Assembly: GCF_004745575.1 (NCBI RefSeq)
Contig: NZ_RPEM01000004.1
Coordinates: 1-64,000, forward strand
Reading direction: 5' to 3'
DNA: 64,000 nucleotides
Source: Pseudotabrizicola sediminis
GTDB lineage: Bacteria; Pseudomonadota; Alphaproteobacteria; Rhodobacterales; Rhodobacteraceae
Shown here piece by piece: positions 37,296-46,500 of the stretch. Each line of letters starts with the position of its first letter. Position 1 is the stretch's first letter. Made by a program: the position numbers and the translations under genes. Under the pieces are notes generated by a model that worked only from the letters and a program-made list of their open reading frames with translations, was not told the DNA's origin and did no database searches.

Positions 37296-37395
37296 TGCAT
37301 CCTCCAAAGCACCGCATGTCCTCCTCAAGACACGTGGACACCCGGATGATAGCGCATCGCATGCGCCTGTCGCGACAATTCGTCGCCACCCTGCG

Positions 37396-38025
37396 TCAAA
37401 GACGTGCCAGCGTCAGCACATGGCCACCGACCCGCAGGATGCGCCCATTGATCCGGTCGCCAATGGCAAAGGGCGGCACGGCCTGGGTGAACACGGCCAC
37501 AAAGCGATCCCCCTCAACCTCGACACGCATGCCGTAAAAGCCATAGAGTGTGCGACTGACGGCATATTGCGCCTTGAACGCAGCTTCCTTGGCGCAGAAC
37601 ACCGCTTTGGCCTGTGCGCCGGTGATCCCCGACCGTTCCTCGGGCCGCAGGATATCGTCCCACAGGTCTGGCTCCAGTGGGGTGTCTTCCTCCAGATCAA
37701 TCCCGATCCCCCGGCACAGGGCATCCGGCATCACCACCGCCAGGCAGTGCCGCCGGGTGTGGGTGATCGACCCCACCACCCCCGCAGGCCAGACCGGCGC
37801 ACGATCCGCGCCCATTGGTATCGCGTCTGCCGCTGCGCCGATCCCAGCCAAGGCCATCCGCACTGCCGCTCGCCCCGCCGCAAACTCGCGCTGCCGCAGG
37901 GGCACCGCCCCCGGCAAAGCCTCTCCCTGCATCAGCGGACAATCGGCACTCGGGTCGGTCCAGCCGATCCCTGCACCCTCGGGGGCGATTCCCCGCAGCG
38001 CCGCCAGCAAGCCTGTGTCAGGCAT
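37396..38025 (-). CDS. 4'-phosphopantetheinyl transferase (Sfp/EntD-type)
   Basis: The enzyme converts apo carrier proteins to holo form by transferring phosphopantetheine from CoA. The 209-residue product has the PPTase signatures: GSITHTRRHCLAVV, the magnesium-binding GIGIDLEED (D110, E112), and FCAKEAAFKAQ (K146, E147). The N-terminal part REFAAGRAAVRMAL resembles EntD-type enzymes. The start overlaps the NRPS gene by eight bases, which fixes its job: activating the T domain of that NRPS and the ACP of the PKS in the same operon. Longer upstream starts would be a shadow of the NRPS. Confidence 0.92.
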   Translation of the reverse strand: MPDTGLLAALRGIAPEGAGIGWTDPSADCPLMQGEALPGAVPLRQREFAAGRAAVRMALAGIGAAADAIPMGADRAPVWPAGVVGSITHTRRHCLAVVMPDALCRGIGIDLEEDTPLEPDLWDDILRPEERSGITGAQAKAVFCAKEAAFKAQYAVSRTLYGFYGMRVEVEGDRFVAVFTQAVPPFAIGDRINGRILRVGGHVLTLARL

Positions 38026-41000
38026 CCACGCCAGCCCGCCCAGCCCGCATCGCGCGCCTGCGCGCCATGGCATCCGCTCGTGCCCCGGCCTGCCCCGCCA
38101 GCCCTGTGGATTGCGCAACGGCAGCGGGCTTTGACCCGTCATCCAGATGGGCCGCCAATGCCGATAACGTGGGAAAGCGAAAGATATCCGTGATCGACAG
38201 CCTGGTCGCCCCCAGCGCCTCGCGGATTTCGCGATGCGCCTGCACCGCCAGCAAGGAATGCCCGCCCAGCGCAAAGAAGTTGTCCCTGGCCCCGACCTTG
38301 GGCACGCCCAACACCCGCGCCCAGACCGCCGCGATCTGCGCCTCGATATCCGACGCAGGCGCAACAAAGGCCGTCGCCTCCTGCCGAACCCCCGGCTCCG
38401 GCAGCGCTTTGCGGTCCACCTTGCGGTTGGGGGTCAGCGGAAATGCCTCCAGCGTCACGATATGCGCAGGCACCATATGCCCCGGCAAGGCCAACGCCAA
38501 CGCCGCCCGCAGGCCCGCCTCCTGCGCCACCCCGGTCACATAGCCTACCAGCCGCAGATCGCCGGGGCTGTCCTCGCGGGCCGTCACCACGGCCTGGCGC
38601 ACCCCCGGCTGCGCCTCCAGCACCGCCTCGATCTCGCCCAGCTCAATCCGGTAGCCGCGCAACTTGACCTGATTGTCAGTGCGGCCAAGGAAGTCGATCT
38701 TCCCATCCGCCCGCCTGCGCACCAGATCCCCCGTGCGATACATCCGCGCGCCCCATGGACAGGCGCGGTCTGTGGTCACGAACGGGTCGGGCAGAAACCG
38801 CTCTGCCGTCAGATCCGCGCGCTGCCAATAGCCACGCGCAACCCCATCGCCGCCGATCCACAATTCGCCCGCCGTGCCCACCGGCACCGGCTGCTGTGCC
38901 GCGTCCAGCACGTACATCTGCTGATTGGCCAGCGGCGTTCCGATGTTCGAAACACCTTCTGTTGTGGTCACCGCCTCTACCGACGACCAGATCGTCGTTT
39001 CGGTCGGGCCATACATGTTCAGGATGCGCGCCGATGACGCCGCGCGCAGATCCTGCACCAAAGCCCCCGGCAGTGCCTCGCCGCCCACCATCACCGTCTT
39101 CACCCCGGCCAGCGCCAAGCGCGACTCGTCATTCATCGCAATCATCCGTGCCATGCTGGGCGTGCATTGCAGATGCGTGACCTTGTGCCGGATCAGCTGG
39201 GCCGCGATGGAGTAATCGTCCGCCTCCACGCCCTCCCCGGCATTCGCCCGCCGCACCACCTCGGCCAGTGGATACAGCCCTTCCATCACCTGCTCGGGCG
39301 CGATGCCATAGTCGATCAGACAAGCCACCTCGCCCACGCCGATCAGCCTGAGCTGCTCGACCCGCGCCAGCGCATCCTCGACCGTGCCGAACAGGCCCGA
39401 ATCCTCAAAATACCGCTGAAAGGCGAAATCCAGAATTGCTTCATTTTCCTCTGTACTTAGCGACCGCAGGTCGATGTCCATCGGGTTGGTCACACCCTGC
39501 GGCTTCTTGAACGCCGGGAACGCCCAGGCATACTGCTTCACAAGACCGACCGCCGCCGCCAGATAGGCCTTCATCGGTGCCTCGGCCACCCGCCGCACCT
39601 GGGCCCGGTCGCGCCCGACGTAGGAATGAAGCATCAAGGTCACCACCCCCGCGTCCGGGTCATGCCCGGCCTTGGCGCGTGCAGCGCGGTACAGCTTGAT
39701 CTTGCCCGCGACCTCTTCCACCGACTGGCCCAGCAGATGGGTCAGCACATTGGCCCCCATTTCCCCCGCCTCGCGCCAGGTTTCAGGGTTGCCTGCGGTG
39801 GTTACCCACAGCGGCAACTCTCGCGATACCGGGCGGGGCTGGGTCACCACCGGGAACATCGTCCCGTCAGCTTTGGCAAACTCCACCGCCTCACCGCGCC
39901 ACAGGCGCCGCACCTGATCGGCGGCGGCGTACATTGCTAACTTGTTGTTTGGCGGCGTATTTTCGGGGCGCAGCACGAAGTCATCCGGCTGCCAGCCGCT
40001 TGCAATCGCCATCCCTGCGCGCCCGTTGGTCAGGTTGTCGATCACCGCCCATTCCTCGGCAATCCGCGCCGGATGGTGCAGGGGCACCACACAAGACCCG
40101 GCCCGGACGCCGATGTTTTTCGTGACCGCCGCCACCGCCGCGCCCGTCACCGATGGGTTCGGGTATGGCCCGCCGAAGGCATGAAAGTGCCGCTCCGGCG
40201 TCCAGACCGCGACAAAGCCGTGCGTGTCGGCGAACTTCGCGCCCTCCAGCAGCAGTTCGTATTTCTTCGGACCGACACCATCGTCGTTTCCCCAGTAATA
40301 CAATGAAAAATCTATGTTTTTTTCGAATTTGACCCGCCCTGACGACACCAGCGCCCGGTTCTCATCGGACGAGATTACCACCTTGAACCCGCGCGCCAGC
40401 GTCCAGAACAGCTCGAGCACCGATATGTCGAACGACAGTGAGGTGACGGCCAGCCAGATCCCCGGATCGGTGCCGATGCGCTGATCCATGCCGGTGAAGA
40501 AGTTCGCCACGTTGCGATGTTCGACCATCACCCCCTTGGGTCGCCCTGTTGAGCCGGATGTGTAGATCATATAGGCCAGATCGCCCGGCGTGACACCAGA
40601 TGTGGGGTTTGTGTCAGACGCCCCCGCAATCCGCCCGTCGGTATCCAGACACAGCGCACCCACCTGCCCCGGCAGCCCCCCTGCCAGATCGCTGCTGGTC
40701 ACGATCACCGGGCAGGCGGAGTCCTCAATAAAAAGCGATGTTCTTTCAGCGGGATAGGTCGGGTCCATCGGCACATAAGCCCCCCCGGCTTTCAGAATTG
40801 CCAGCGCGCCCACCAGCATGTCCACGCTGCGGCGAATGTGAAGGCCGACCAGACCCCCCGGCCCCACGCCCATGCCGCGCAGCACGTGCGCCACCCGGTT
40901 GGCGCGGGCATTGAGGGCGGCATAGGTCAGCTCCACCGCTTCAACGCTGATCGCGGGTGCATCCGGTGTTCGCAGAACCTGCGCCTCGAACGCCTGATGC

Positions 41001-42514
41001 ACACAGTATGTTTCGCGTATGGCCAACGTCTGGTTTACGTCATGCAGCACAGCATGACGTTCGTGCGGTGGCAGCATTGGCAGGTTGAAGACCGGGGCCG
41101 CATCTGTGGCCACCCCGGCGACGTAAGTCAGCCGCTCTGCGAGCGCCGCCGCTTCGGCTTTGGAGATGCGTGAGAGGTCAGCATGCAGCGCGCCATCCGA
41201 AAGTGTGATCACAGCGCCGGGCATGGCTGCGCCGTGCAACGACACCGCCACCTGTGGCATGGCCAGACCGGCCAGCGCCGCATCGCGTGTCATCAGGTCG
41301 AGCGGGAACCCCGCTGCGCGTTCGGCCAGCAGGGCCGCCTTTGCCGCACCGACAGTGCCATCCGTCGCAATCCGCACCGGCACCCAGCCGCTGCTATAGC
41401 CCGTCAGCCCCGGTGCTGCCGACAGCGCCACGTCGGGGCTGTCCAGCCCCGACACCCGCGCCAGTGCCACCGCCAGCGTGGCGGCATCCCCCGCCACCGC
41501 CAGCCGCAGCCAGCCGTGACCATCGCCTGAGCCTGCGACCACCAGCGGCGACAGTGCCGCCAGCCGCATCCGCATCGCAGGCTCGAACGGCACCAAAGCT
41601 GCATGCGCCGCCGTCAGCGCATCTGCATCTTCCAGTCGCGTATTGTCCGTCACCGTCGACGGGCACACCGGCAGGCCGCGCGCCTGGCAGGTCAGCCGGT
41701 GCAACCGCACCGCGCCCGTGGCACAGGCCACCACCACCCCTTCGGGTGAGGAAGACAGCACCGCCCCCGGCGCGCCCACGCCAGCCACCACCTCCGCCGC
41801 ACCCACATTCAGCACCCCGAATGCCCCGGCAATCTTTGCCGTGGTCAGCGGGTTCCAGGTGCGGCCATGATCCAGCGCCCGCACCATGCCCGCGACCGCT
41901 TCGGCGGGCTGCGAAAAGTCCAGCCGCCCGAAGGCTGCTGGTCGGTCGGCGCGGGCGAAGACCTGCCGTTGCGCAAAATCCTGCGGCACCGGGCGCAGGC
42001 CGGTTTCCATCTGCGTCATCACGGCGGGAAAACTCTCTACCCCCGCTTCGAAGCAGCGGGTGTTCAGGGTCAGCGCGGTCTCTCCCGCAGGCACGTCAAA
42101 CAGCCGTTGCTCCAGAATGTCGCCCTCATCGACGCCATCGGTCATCAGATGCCAAGTGATGCCATGCCGCGATTCCCCGGCCAGCAGCGCCCAGACCGGC
42201 GCGTTCAGCCCGGCATAGCGCGGCAACAGGCCGTCGTGAAAGTTCACCGCGCCGCGCGTGGCCAAGGCCCGCACGTCTGCAGGCACCAGCGACAGGTTGG
42301 CCACCGACAGCAGCCAGTCGCAGGCCACGCCTGCCAGCCGATCGGTCAGCCCCGCGCCCGGCAGTTCAACCCGCACCCCCTGCGCCAAGGCCCAGGTCCG
42401 CACGCGCGTGTCCCGCGTGACCACCGCCGCCAGCCGGTGCCCGCGCGCCAGCCATGCGGTACCGCAGGCCTGCGTCAGGCTTTCGTTGCCGATCAGAAGC
42501 GCTGTCAGACCCAT
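38018..42514 (-). CDS. NRPS: formyltransferase - degenerate C - A (with inserted luciferase-like monooxygenase) - T
   Basis: 1498 residues. Residues 1-280 form a methionyl-tRNA-formyltransferase-like domain with catalytic N91, H93 (NFHDGLLPRY) and D129, spaced exactly as in GART/Fmt enzymes. About 300-490 resembles the tail of a condensation domain but has no HHxxxDG. The adenylation domain spans about 505-1371 (YTSGSTGRPKG 651-661, FDISVLELF 695-703, YGPTETT 1168-1174, GYRIELGE 1287-1294, K1365). Between motifs A4 and A5 sits an LLM monooxygenase domain (about 733-1090) of the kind named after MupA/Atu3671. The carrier domain has S1420 in LGGHSLL. The ten specificity positions read D-I-L-Q-M-G-M-I-W-K, near the glycine code. 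No MbtH-like gene is present. The formyltransferase and missing C active site mark an initiation module. Confidence 0.95.
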   Translation of the reverse strand: MGLTALLIGNESLTQACGTAWLARGHRLAAVVTRDTRVRTWALAQGVRVELPGAGLTDRLAGVACDWLLSVANLSLVPADVRALATRGAVNFHDGLLPRYAGLNAPVWALLAGESRHGITWHLMTDGVDEGDILEQRLFDVPAGETALTLNTRCFEAGVESFPAVMTQMETGLRPVPQDFAQRQVFARADRPAAFGRLDFSQPAEAVAGMVRALDHGRTWNPLTTAKIAGAFGVLNVGAAEVVAGVGAPGAVLSSSPEGVVVACATGAVRLHRLTCQARGLPVCPSTVTDNTRLEDADALTAAHAALVPFEPAMRMRLAALSPLVVAGSGDGHGWLRLAVAGDAATLAVALARVSGLDSPDVALSAAPGLTGYSSGWVPVRIATDGTVGAAKAALLAERAAGFPLDLMTRDAALAGLAMPQVAVSLHGAAMPGAVITLSDGALHADLSRISKAEAAALAERLTYVAGVATDAAPVFNLPMLPPHERHAVLHDVNQTLAIRETYCVHQAFEAQVLRTPDAPAISVEAVELTYAALNARANRVAHVLRGMGVGPGGLVGLHIRRSVDMLVGALAILKAGGAYVPMDPTYPAERTSLFIEDSACPVIVTSSDLAGGLPGQVGALCLDTDGRIAGASDTNPTSGVTPGDLAYMIYTSGSTGRPKGVMVEHRNVANFFTGMDQRIGTDPGIWLAVTSLSFDISVLELFWTLARGFKVVISSDENRALVSSGRVKFEKNIDFSLYYWGNDDGVGPKKYELLLEGAKFADTHGFVAVWTPERHFHAFGGPYPNPSVTGAAVAAVTKNIGVRAGSCVVPLHHPARIAEEWAVIDNLTNGRAGMAIASGWQPDDFVLRPENTPPNNKLAMYAAADQVRRLWRGEAVEFAKADGTMFPVVTQPRPVSRELPLWVTTAGNPETWREAGEMGANVLTHLLGQSVEEVAGKIKLYRAARAKAGHDPDAGVVTLMLHSYVGRDRAQVRRVAEAPMKAYLAAAVGLVKQYAWAFPAFKKPQGVTNPMDIDLRSLSTEENEAILDFAFQRYFEDSGLFGTVEDALARVEQLRLIGVGEVACLIDYGIAPEQVMEGLYPLAEVVRRANAGEGVEADDYSIAAQLIRHKVTHLQCTPSMARMIAMNDESRLALAGVKTVMVGGEALPGALVQDLRAASSARILNMYGPTETTIWSSVEAVTTTEGVSNIGTPLANQQMYVLDAAQQPVPVGTAGELWIGGDGVARGYWQRADLTAERFLPDPFVTTDRACPWGARMYRTGDLVRRRADGKIDFLGRTDNQVKLRGYRIELGEIEAVLEAQPGVRQAVVTAREDSPGDLRLVGYVTGVAQEAGLRAALALALPGHMVPAHIVTLEAFPLTPNRKVDRKALPEPGVRQEATAFVAPASDIEAQIAAVWARVLGVPKVGARDNFFALGGHSLLAVQAHREIREALGATRLSITDIFRFPTLSALAAHLDDGSKPAAVAQSTGLAGQAGARADAMARRRAMRAGRAGVDA

Positions 42515-42541
42515 TTCATTCTCCTTGCCGCCGCAGCGGCC

Positions 42542-43516
42542 TTATTTCGCCTCAGGCCGGAAGCCGGACACCGCCCAGCGCACCGCATGGGCCGACATAT
42601 CCCAAAGGTAATGCGCCGGGTCGATCACCTGCCTGCGCTGGATCAACGCCCGCACCCGCCAGATCAGCCCGCCCGCCACATGCGCCGCTGTCGCGGCCAG
42701 TGCATAGGCGCGGCCATGCGACCGAGTGTAATAATACATCCGCGAGTCGAGCCAGAACCGCGGGATGCGCTGCCAGCCCTTCATGCCGGTGGACACCGAC
42801 CCGATATGCTCGACCCGGCTTTCCAGCACGTAATCGGTAGGGAAGCCTGCACGGGCGGCGCGCAGGCACAGTTCGGTTTCCTCGAAATACAGGAAAAACG
42901 TCTCGTCGAACAGGCCGATCCGGTCCAGCACCGATTGCCGCATCATCAGGCTGGCCCCGGCCAGCCAATCCACCCGCCCGGTTGCCACCGGCAAGGGCGG
43001 TGCGACGACTGATCTGCGCAGCAGGCGGGTGATCGGGCCAAAGCGGGCGGCCTGTTCAAATTCCCCCGCAATCGACGGAAAGCGGAAGGCGCTGTGATGC
43101 GGCGTGCCATCCGTCCCGTGAATATGACTGCCCGCAAACCCGGTGCCCGGATGCGACTCCAGATGCGCCAGCAGCGCGCGGATGGCATCGGGGGCGGGAA
43201 AGGCATCAGAGTTCAGCAGATACACATAATCGGGCCGCTGTCCGCCCGGCAGTCCGGCCCGGATGCCAAAGTTGTTGCCCGCGCCAAAGCCGCCGTTGCG
43301 CCCCGATTGCAGCACCCGCACGCCATGCGGGCCCTTGTCCCAGCCGCGGGCTGCGACCGCGGCTGTCATCTGCTCAAAGCTGCCATCGCCCGAGGCGTTG
43401 TCGACAATCACCACCGCGCCATCGATGCCCTGCATCGCCGCCAGCGCGGCTGTCGCGGATCGTAGGGTCATCTCTGCCGTCCGCCAGTTCAGGATCACTG
43501 TCAGCACGCTGGCCAT
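42542..43516 (-). CDS. GT2-family glycosyltransferase (rhamnosyltransferase-like)
   Basis: The 324-residue GT-A enzyme starts SVLTVILNWRTAEMTLRSATAAL. The nucleotide-sugar segment is VVIVDNASGDGSFEQM, followed by GGFGAGNNFGI, the metal-binding-like YLLNSDAFPAPDAI, and the acceptor/catalytic ASLMMRQSVLDRIGLFDETFFLYFEETELCLRA, typical of WbbL/dTDP-rhamnosyltransferase-like proteins. It lies one base after the PKS stop and 27 bases before the NRPS start. That embedding strongly suggests it acts on, or together with, the NRPS/PKS product. The sugar donor is unknown. Confidence 0.92.
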   Translation of the reverse strand: MASVLTVILNWRTAEMTLRSATAALAAMQGIDGAVVIVDNASGDGSFEQMTAAVAARGWDKGPHGVRVLQSGRNGGFGAGNNFGIRAGLPGGQRPDYVYLLNSDAFPAPDAIRALLAHLESHPGTGFAGSHIHGTDGTPHHSAFRFPSIAGEFEQAARFGPITRLLRRSVVAPPLPVATGRVDWLAGASLMMRQSVLDRIGLFDETFFLYFEETELCLRAARAGFPTDYVLESRVEHIGSVSTGMKGWQRIPRFWLDSRMYYYTRSHGRAYALAATAAHVAGGLIWRVRALIQRRQVIDPAHYLWDMSAHAVRWAVSGFRPEAK

Positions 43517-43517
43517 C

Positions 43518-46500
43518 TTATTCCGCCGCCTGTTCCAGCTGCCGGGGTGCCGGTCCGTCAACGCCTTCGATCACTGCCCGCATCCGTGCCGACAGCACCC
43601 GCACGTTGGGTTCCAGCACCATGGAGTCGTGATCGCCCGGCACCTCAATCACCTGCAGCGCCGGGGCGAATTGCGCAAGGTCGTTGTCGGGCATCACGAC
43701 TTCGCGTGCCGCACTGACCCAGCGCCCGCCCGTCACCTGCCAGCGCTTGTCCAGCGGCGGGCGGAACAGCACCACCGCGCCCTGACGCGGGGCCATGGCG
43801 TAGCGTGGCAAGGCGGCGCGGAACGCGGCCTCGATCGCGGCATTGTGGAACGCGCCTTCATCGGTGGACGCGGCCCCCTGCGCCGCCTTCCACGCCTGCT
43901 TTTCGCGCCACCAGCGGGCGAAGAAGCCGGGGCCTTCGGCGCGCAACTCGGCCGCGCGGATCATCAGCTTGTCGGCCTTGGACAGCGTTGGCCGCAGCGG
44001 CACGGGCGTGTCGAGCAGCACCACCAGCGGCACCTGTTCCCCCGCGGCCTCCAGCTGGCGGGCGATTTCCCAGGCGATCAGGCCGCCCCCCGAGAAGCCG
44101 CCCAGCAGATAAGGGCCATGCGACTGCACCTGCCGCATCTCGGCGATGTAGTCGCGGGCGGCGTCGGCGAAATCGTCATGCGGTCGCGCATCGCCATACA
44201 GCCCGCGCGCCTGCAGGCCGTAAAAGGGACGGTCGCCGCCCAGAAGCTGCGCCAGATGGCGCAGGTTCAGCACGTTGCCGAACATGCCGGCGACGAGGAA
44301 GAACGGCGTCTTCGCCCCGCCCTCACCGCGCCCTTCGCCTTTGTGCATCGGCACGATATGGGTGAACCGGCGCGGGGCGGGTTTGGCGGTGGGCGTGGCG
44401 TCGCGGGTGTCCTGCGGGCCGATCTGCGCTTCGATCAGGGCGGCGCAGGCAGCAATCGTCGGGGCCTCGAACAGCACCGAGATCGGGAAATCAGTGCGAT
44501 AGGCCTTCTTGACCATGGCAAACAGCCGCACCGCGATCAGGCTGTGGCCGCCGAGGTCGAAGAAGCTGTCGTTGACCCCCACTTGGGCCACGCCGAGCAG
44601 ATCCTGCCAGAAACCCACCAGCGTGCGTTCGATGTCGTTGCGCGGTTCGACATAATCGCTGTCCAGATCGGGACGTTCAAAGCTGGTGGCCGCACCGCGC
44701 GCGGCGTCGACCACATCCGCTGCGCGGATCAGCGCCGGCAGGTCGAGGGACGAGACGATGATCTGGCTGTGCCCCAGCGCCACGGCGCGGGCAAAGGCCT
44801 CGGCCCCCTCGCTCGGGCGGATGCCTTGCGAAAAGGCGTGCAGCAGGCGGTCTTCGGCGGCGGAGGTGGCGCGGGGTTGCGGTGCGTCAAATTCCAGGCT
44901 GCGCGGATTGGGGGCGGTGAGGGTAAGGCCGCCGTCCAGCCGGTGAATGGTGAAGCCCTGCACTTCGATGCAGACCTCGCCTTCGGGGGTCGCCAGCGTG
45001 ATGTCGAACACGGCGGTGCCGCGCGCGGCGGTGTTGAGGGTGTTGGGGGCGGCGGTGCGCATGTGGCTGATGATGCGGGCGGGCAGCGGGCGATAGACCC
45101 TGACACGCGCGTAAGACACCGGCACCCAGAGGTGATCAGGCCGGTAGCCGTCGATCAGCCCCATGGCCCAGCCGGTCGCCAGATCCGTCAGCGCCGGATG
45201 AATGCGCCAGCCCTCATCCGGCTCATGGCGGTACGCCTCTGGCAGGGCCAGATGCGCCAGCCCTTCACCGGCACCGATCGCGCGGGAGCGCAGCACGCGC
45301 CAGCGGGCGCCGAAGTTCAGATGCGCCTCTTGCGGGCTGCGCAGGCCATCGCCGGTTTCCGGCTGTGGCAATCGGGCCGCTATGGCGGCCACGTCGATGC
45401 GCGGGGCAACCTCTGCCAAGGGCAGGAGGCGGGCAGAGGCATGGTGCAGCCAGCCGGTGCGGCCCTTGGCCATCAGGCCGGAGTGCAGGTCGAACCCGTA
45501 ACCCTCATCGCTGCGCTGCAGGCGGGCCCGCACCGGGCGCGGTGCATTGGCTATATCCAGCGCGCGGAAAAAGGTCAGGTCGCGGATTTCAAAGGCGTCG
45601 GTTTCGCCCTGTGCGGCCCATGCCTCGGCCATCACCTCCAGATACCCCGTGCCGGGGATCAGGGCGGTGCCATCCCTGGTGCGGTGCTGATCCACGACCC
45701 AGCGGTCGGTAGCGTAGCTGGCATGGAAGACGCGGTTGCCATGGCGGTCGAACCCGGCCTCGTCCAGCATCTGCGCGTTGATGGGCTGGCGTGGAGACTC
45801 TGGCCGCCCGGTACGGTCGGCCAGCGCTTCTGCCGCCATGCCAACGCCCTGCCAGATGCCCCAGTTCAGCGCGACCACACGGGTTTTGCCGCCCGCGCGA
45901 TGCTTGGCATAGGCGTTGAGGTATTCGTTCGCCGCCACATAGTCGATCTGCCCCGCAGGGCCGGTCACGGTGGAGGTTGAGGAGAACAGCACCAGAAGCG
46001 CGATGGAGCCATCGGGGAACAACCGCTCCAGCACCTGCGTGCCGTGCAGTTTGGGGGCAAACACCTCTTCCACCTCGGCCGGGGATTTGGTCAGCAACGG
46101 GCCGTCATCGACCACGCCCGCCGCGTGGATCACCGCATGCACCGGGCCAAAGCGCGCCTCACCCGCCACCTTTGCCGCCTGCATCTCGTCCACATTGGCC
46201 ACATCTGCGCGGGCGACCAGCACCTGCCCGCCCAGACCTTCCAGCCGTTGCAGGGCCAGAATGCGGCGCGCCAACGGGTCACCCGGGGACGCCTTGGCGA
46301 GAACTGCGGGCCAGCCCGTCCGGTCGGGCAATGCGCGCCGCGCGATCAGGGTGATCCTGACGCCAAAGCGGCGGATCAGGTCTTCGGCCACGGTCAGCCC
46401 GATGCCGCCGAAGCCACCGGTGATCAGGACATGGGCACCCTTTGGCAGGTCAAACCCGCCGCGCGGCAAGGCCACGGCCCTGAGGCCCGAGGCGTAGCGC

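Noticed and set aside
43263-45980. Plus-strand open frame of about 900 codons opposite the PKS
   Set aside because: It is antisense to unmistakable DH, ACP and TE motifs, has no family pattern, and is rich in Arg/Gly/His as expected for a shadow of GC-rich coding DNA.
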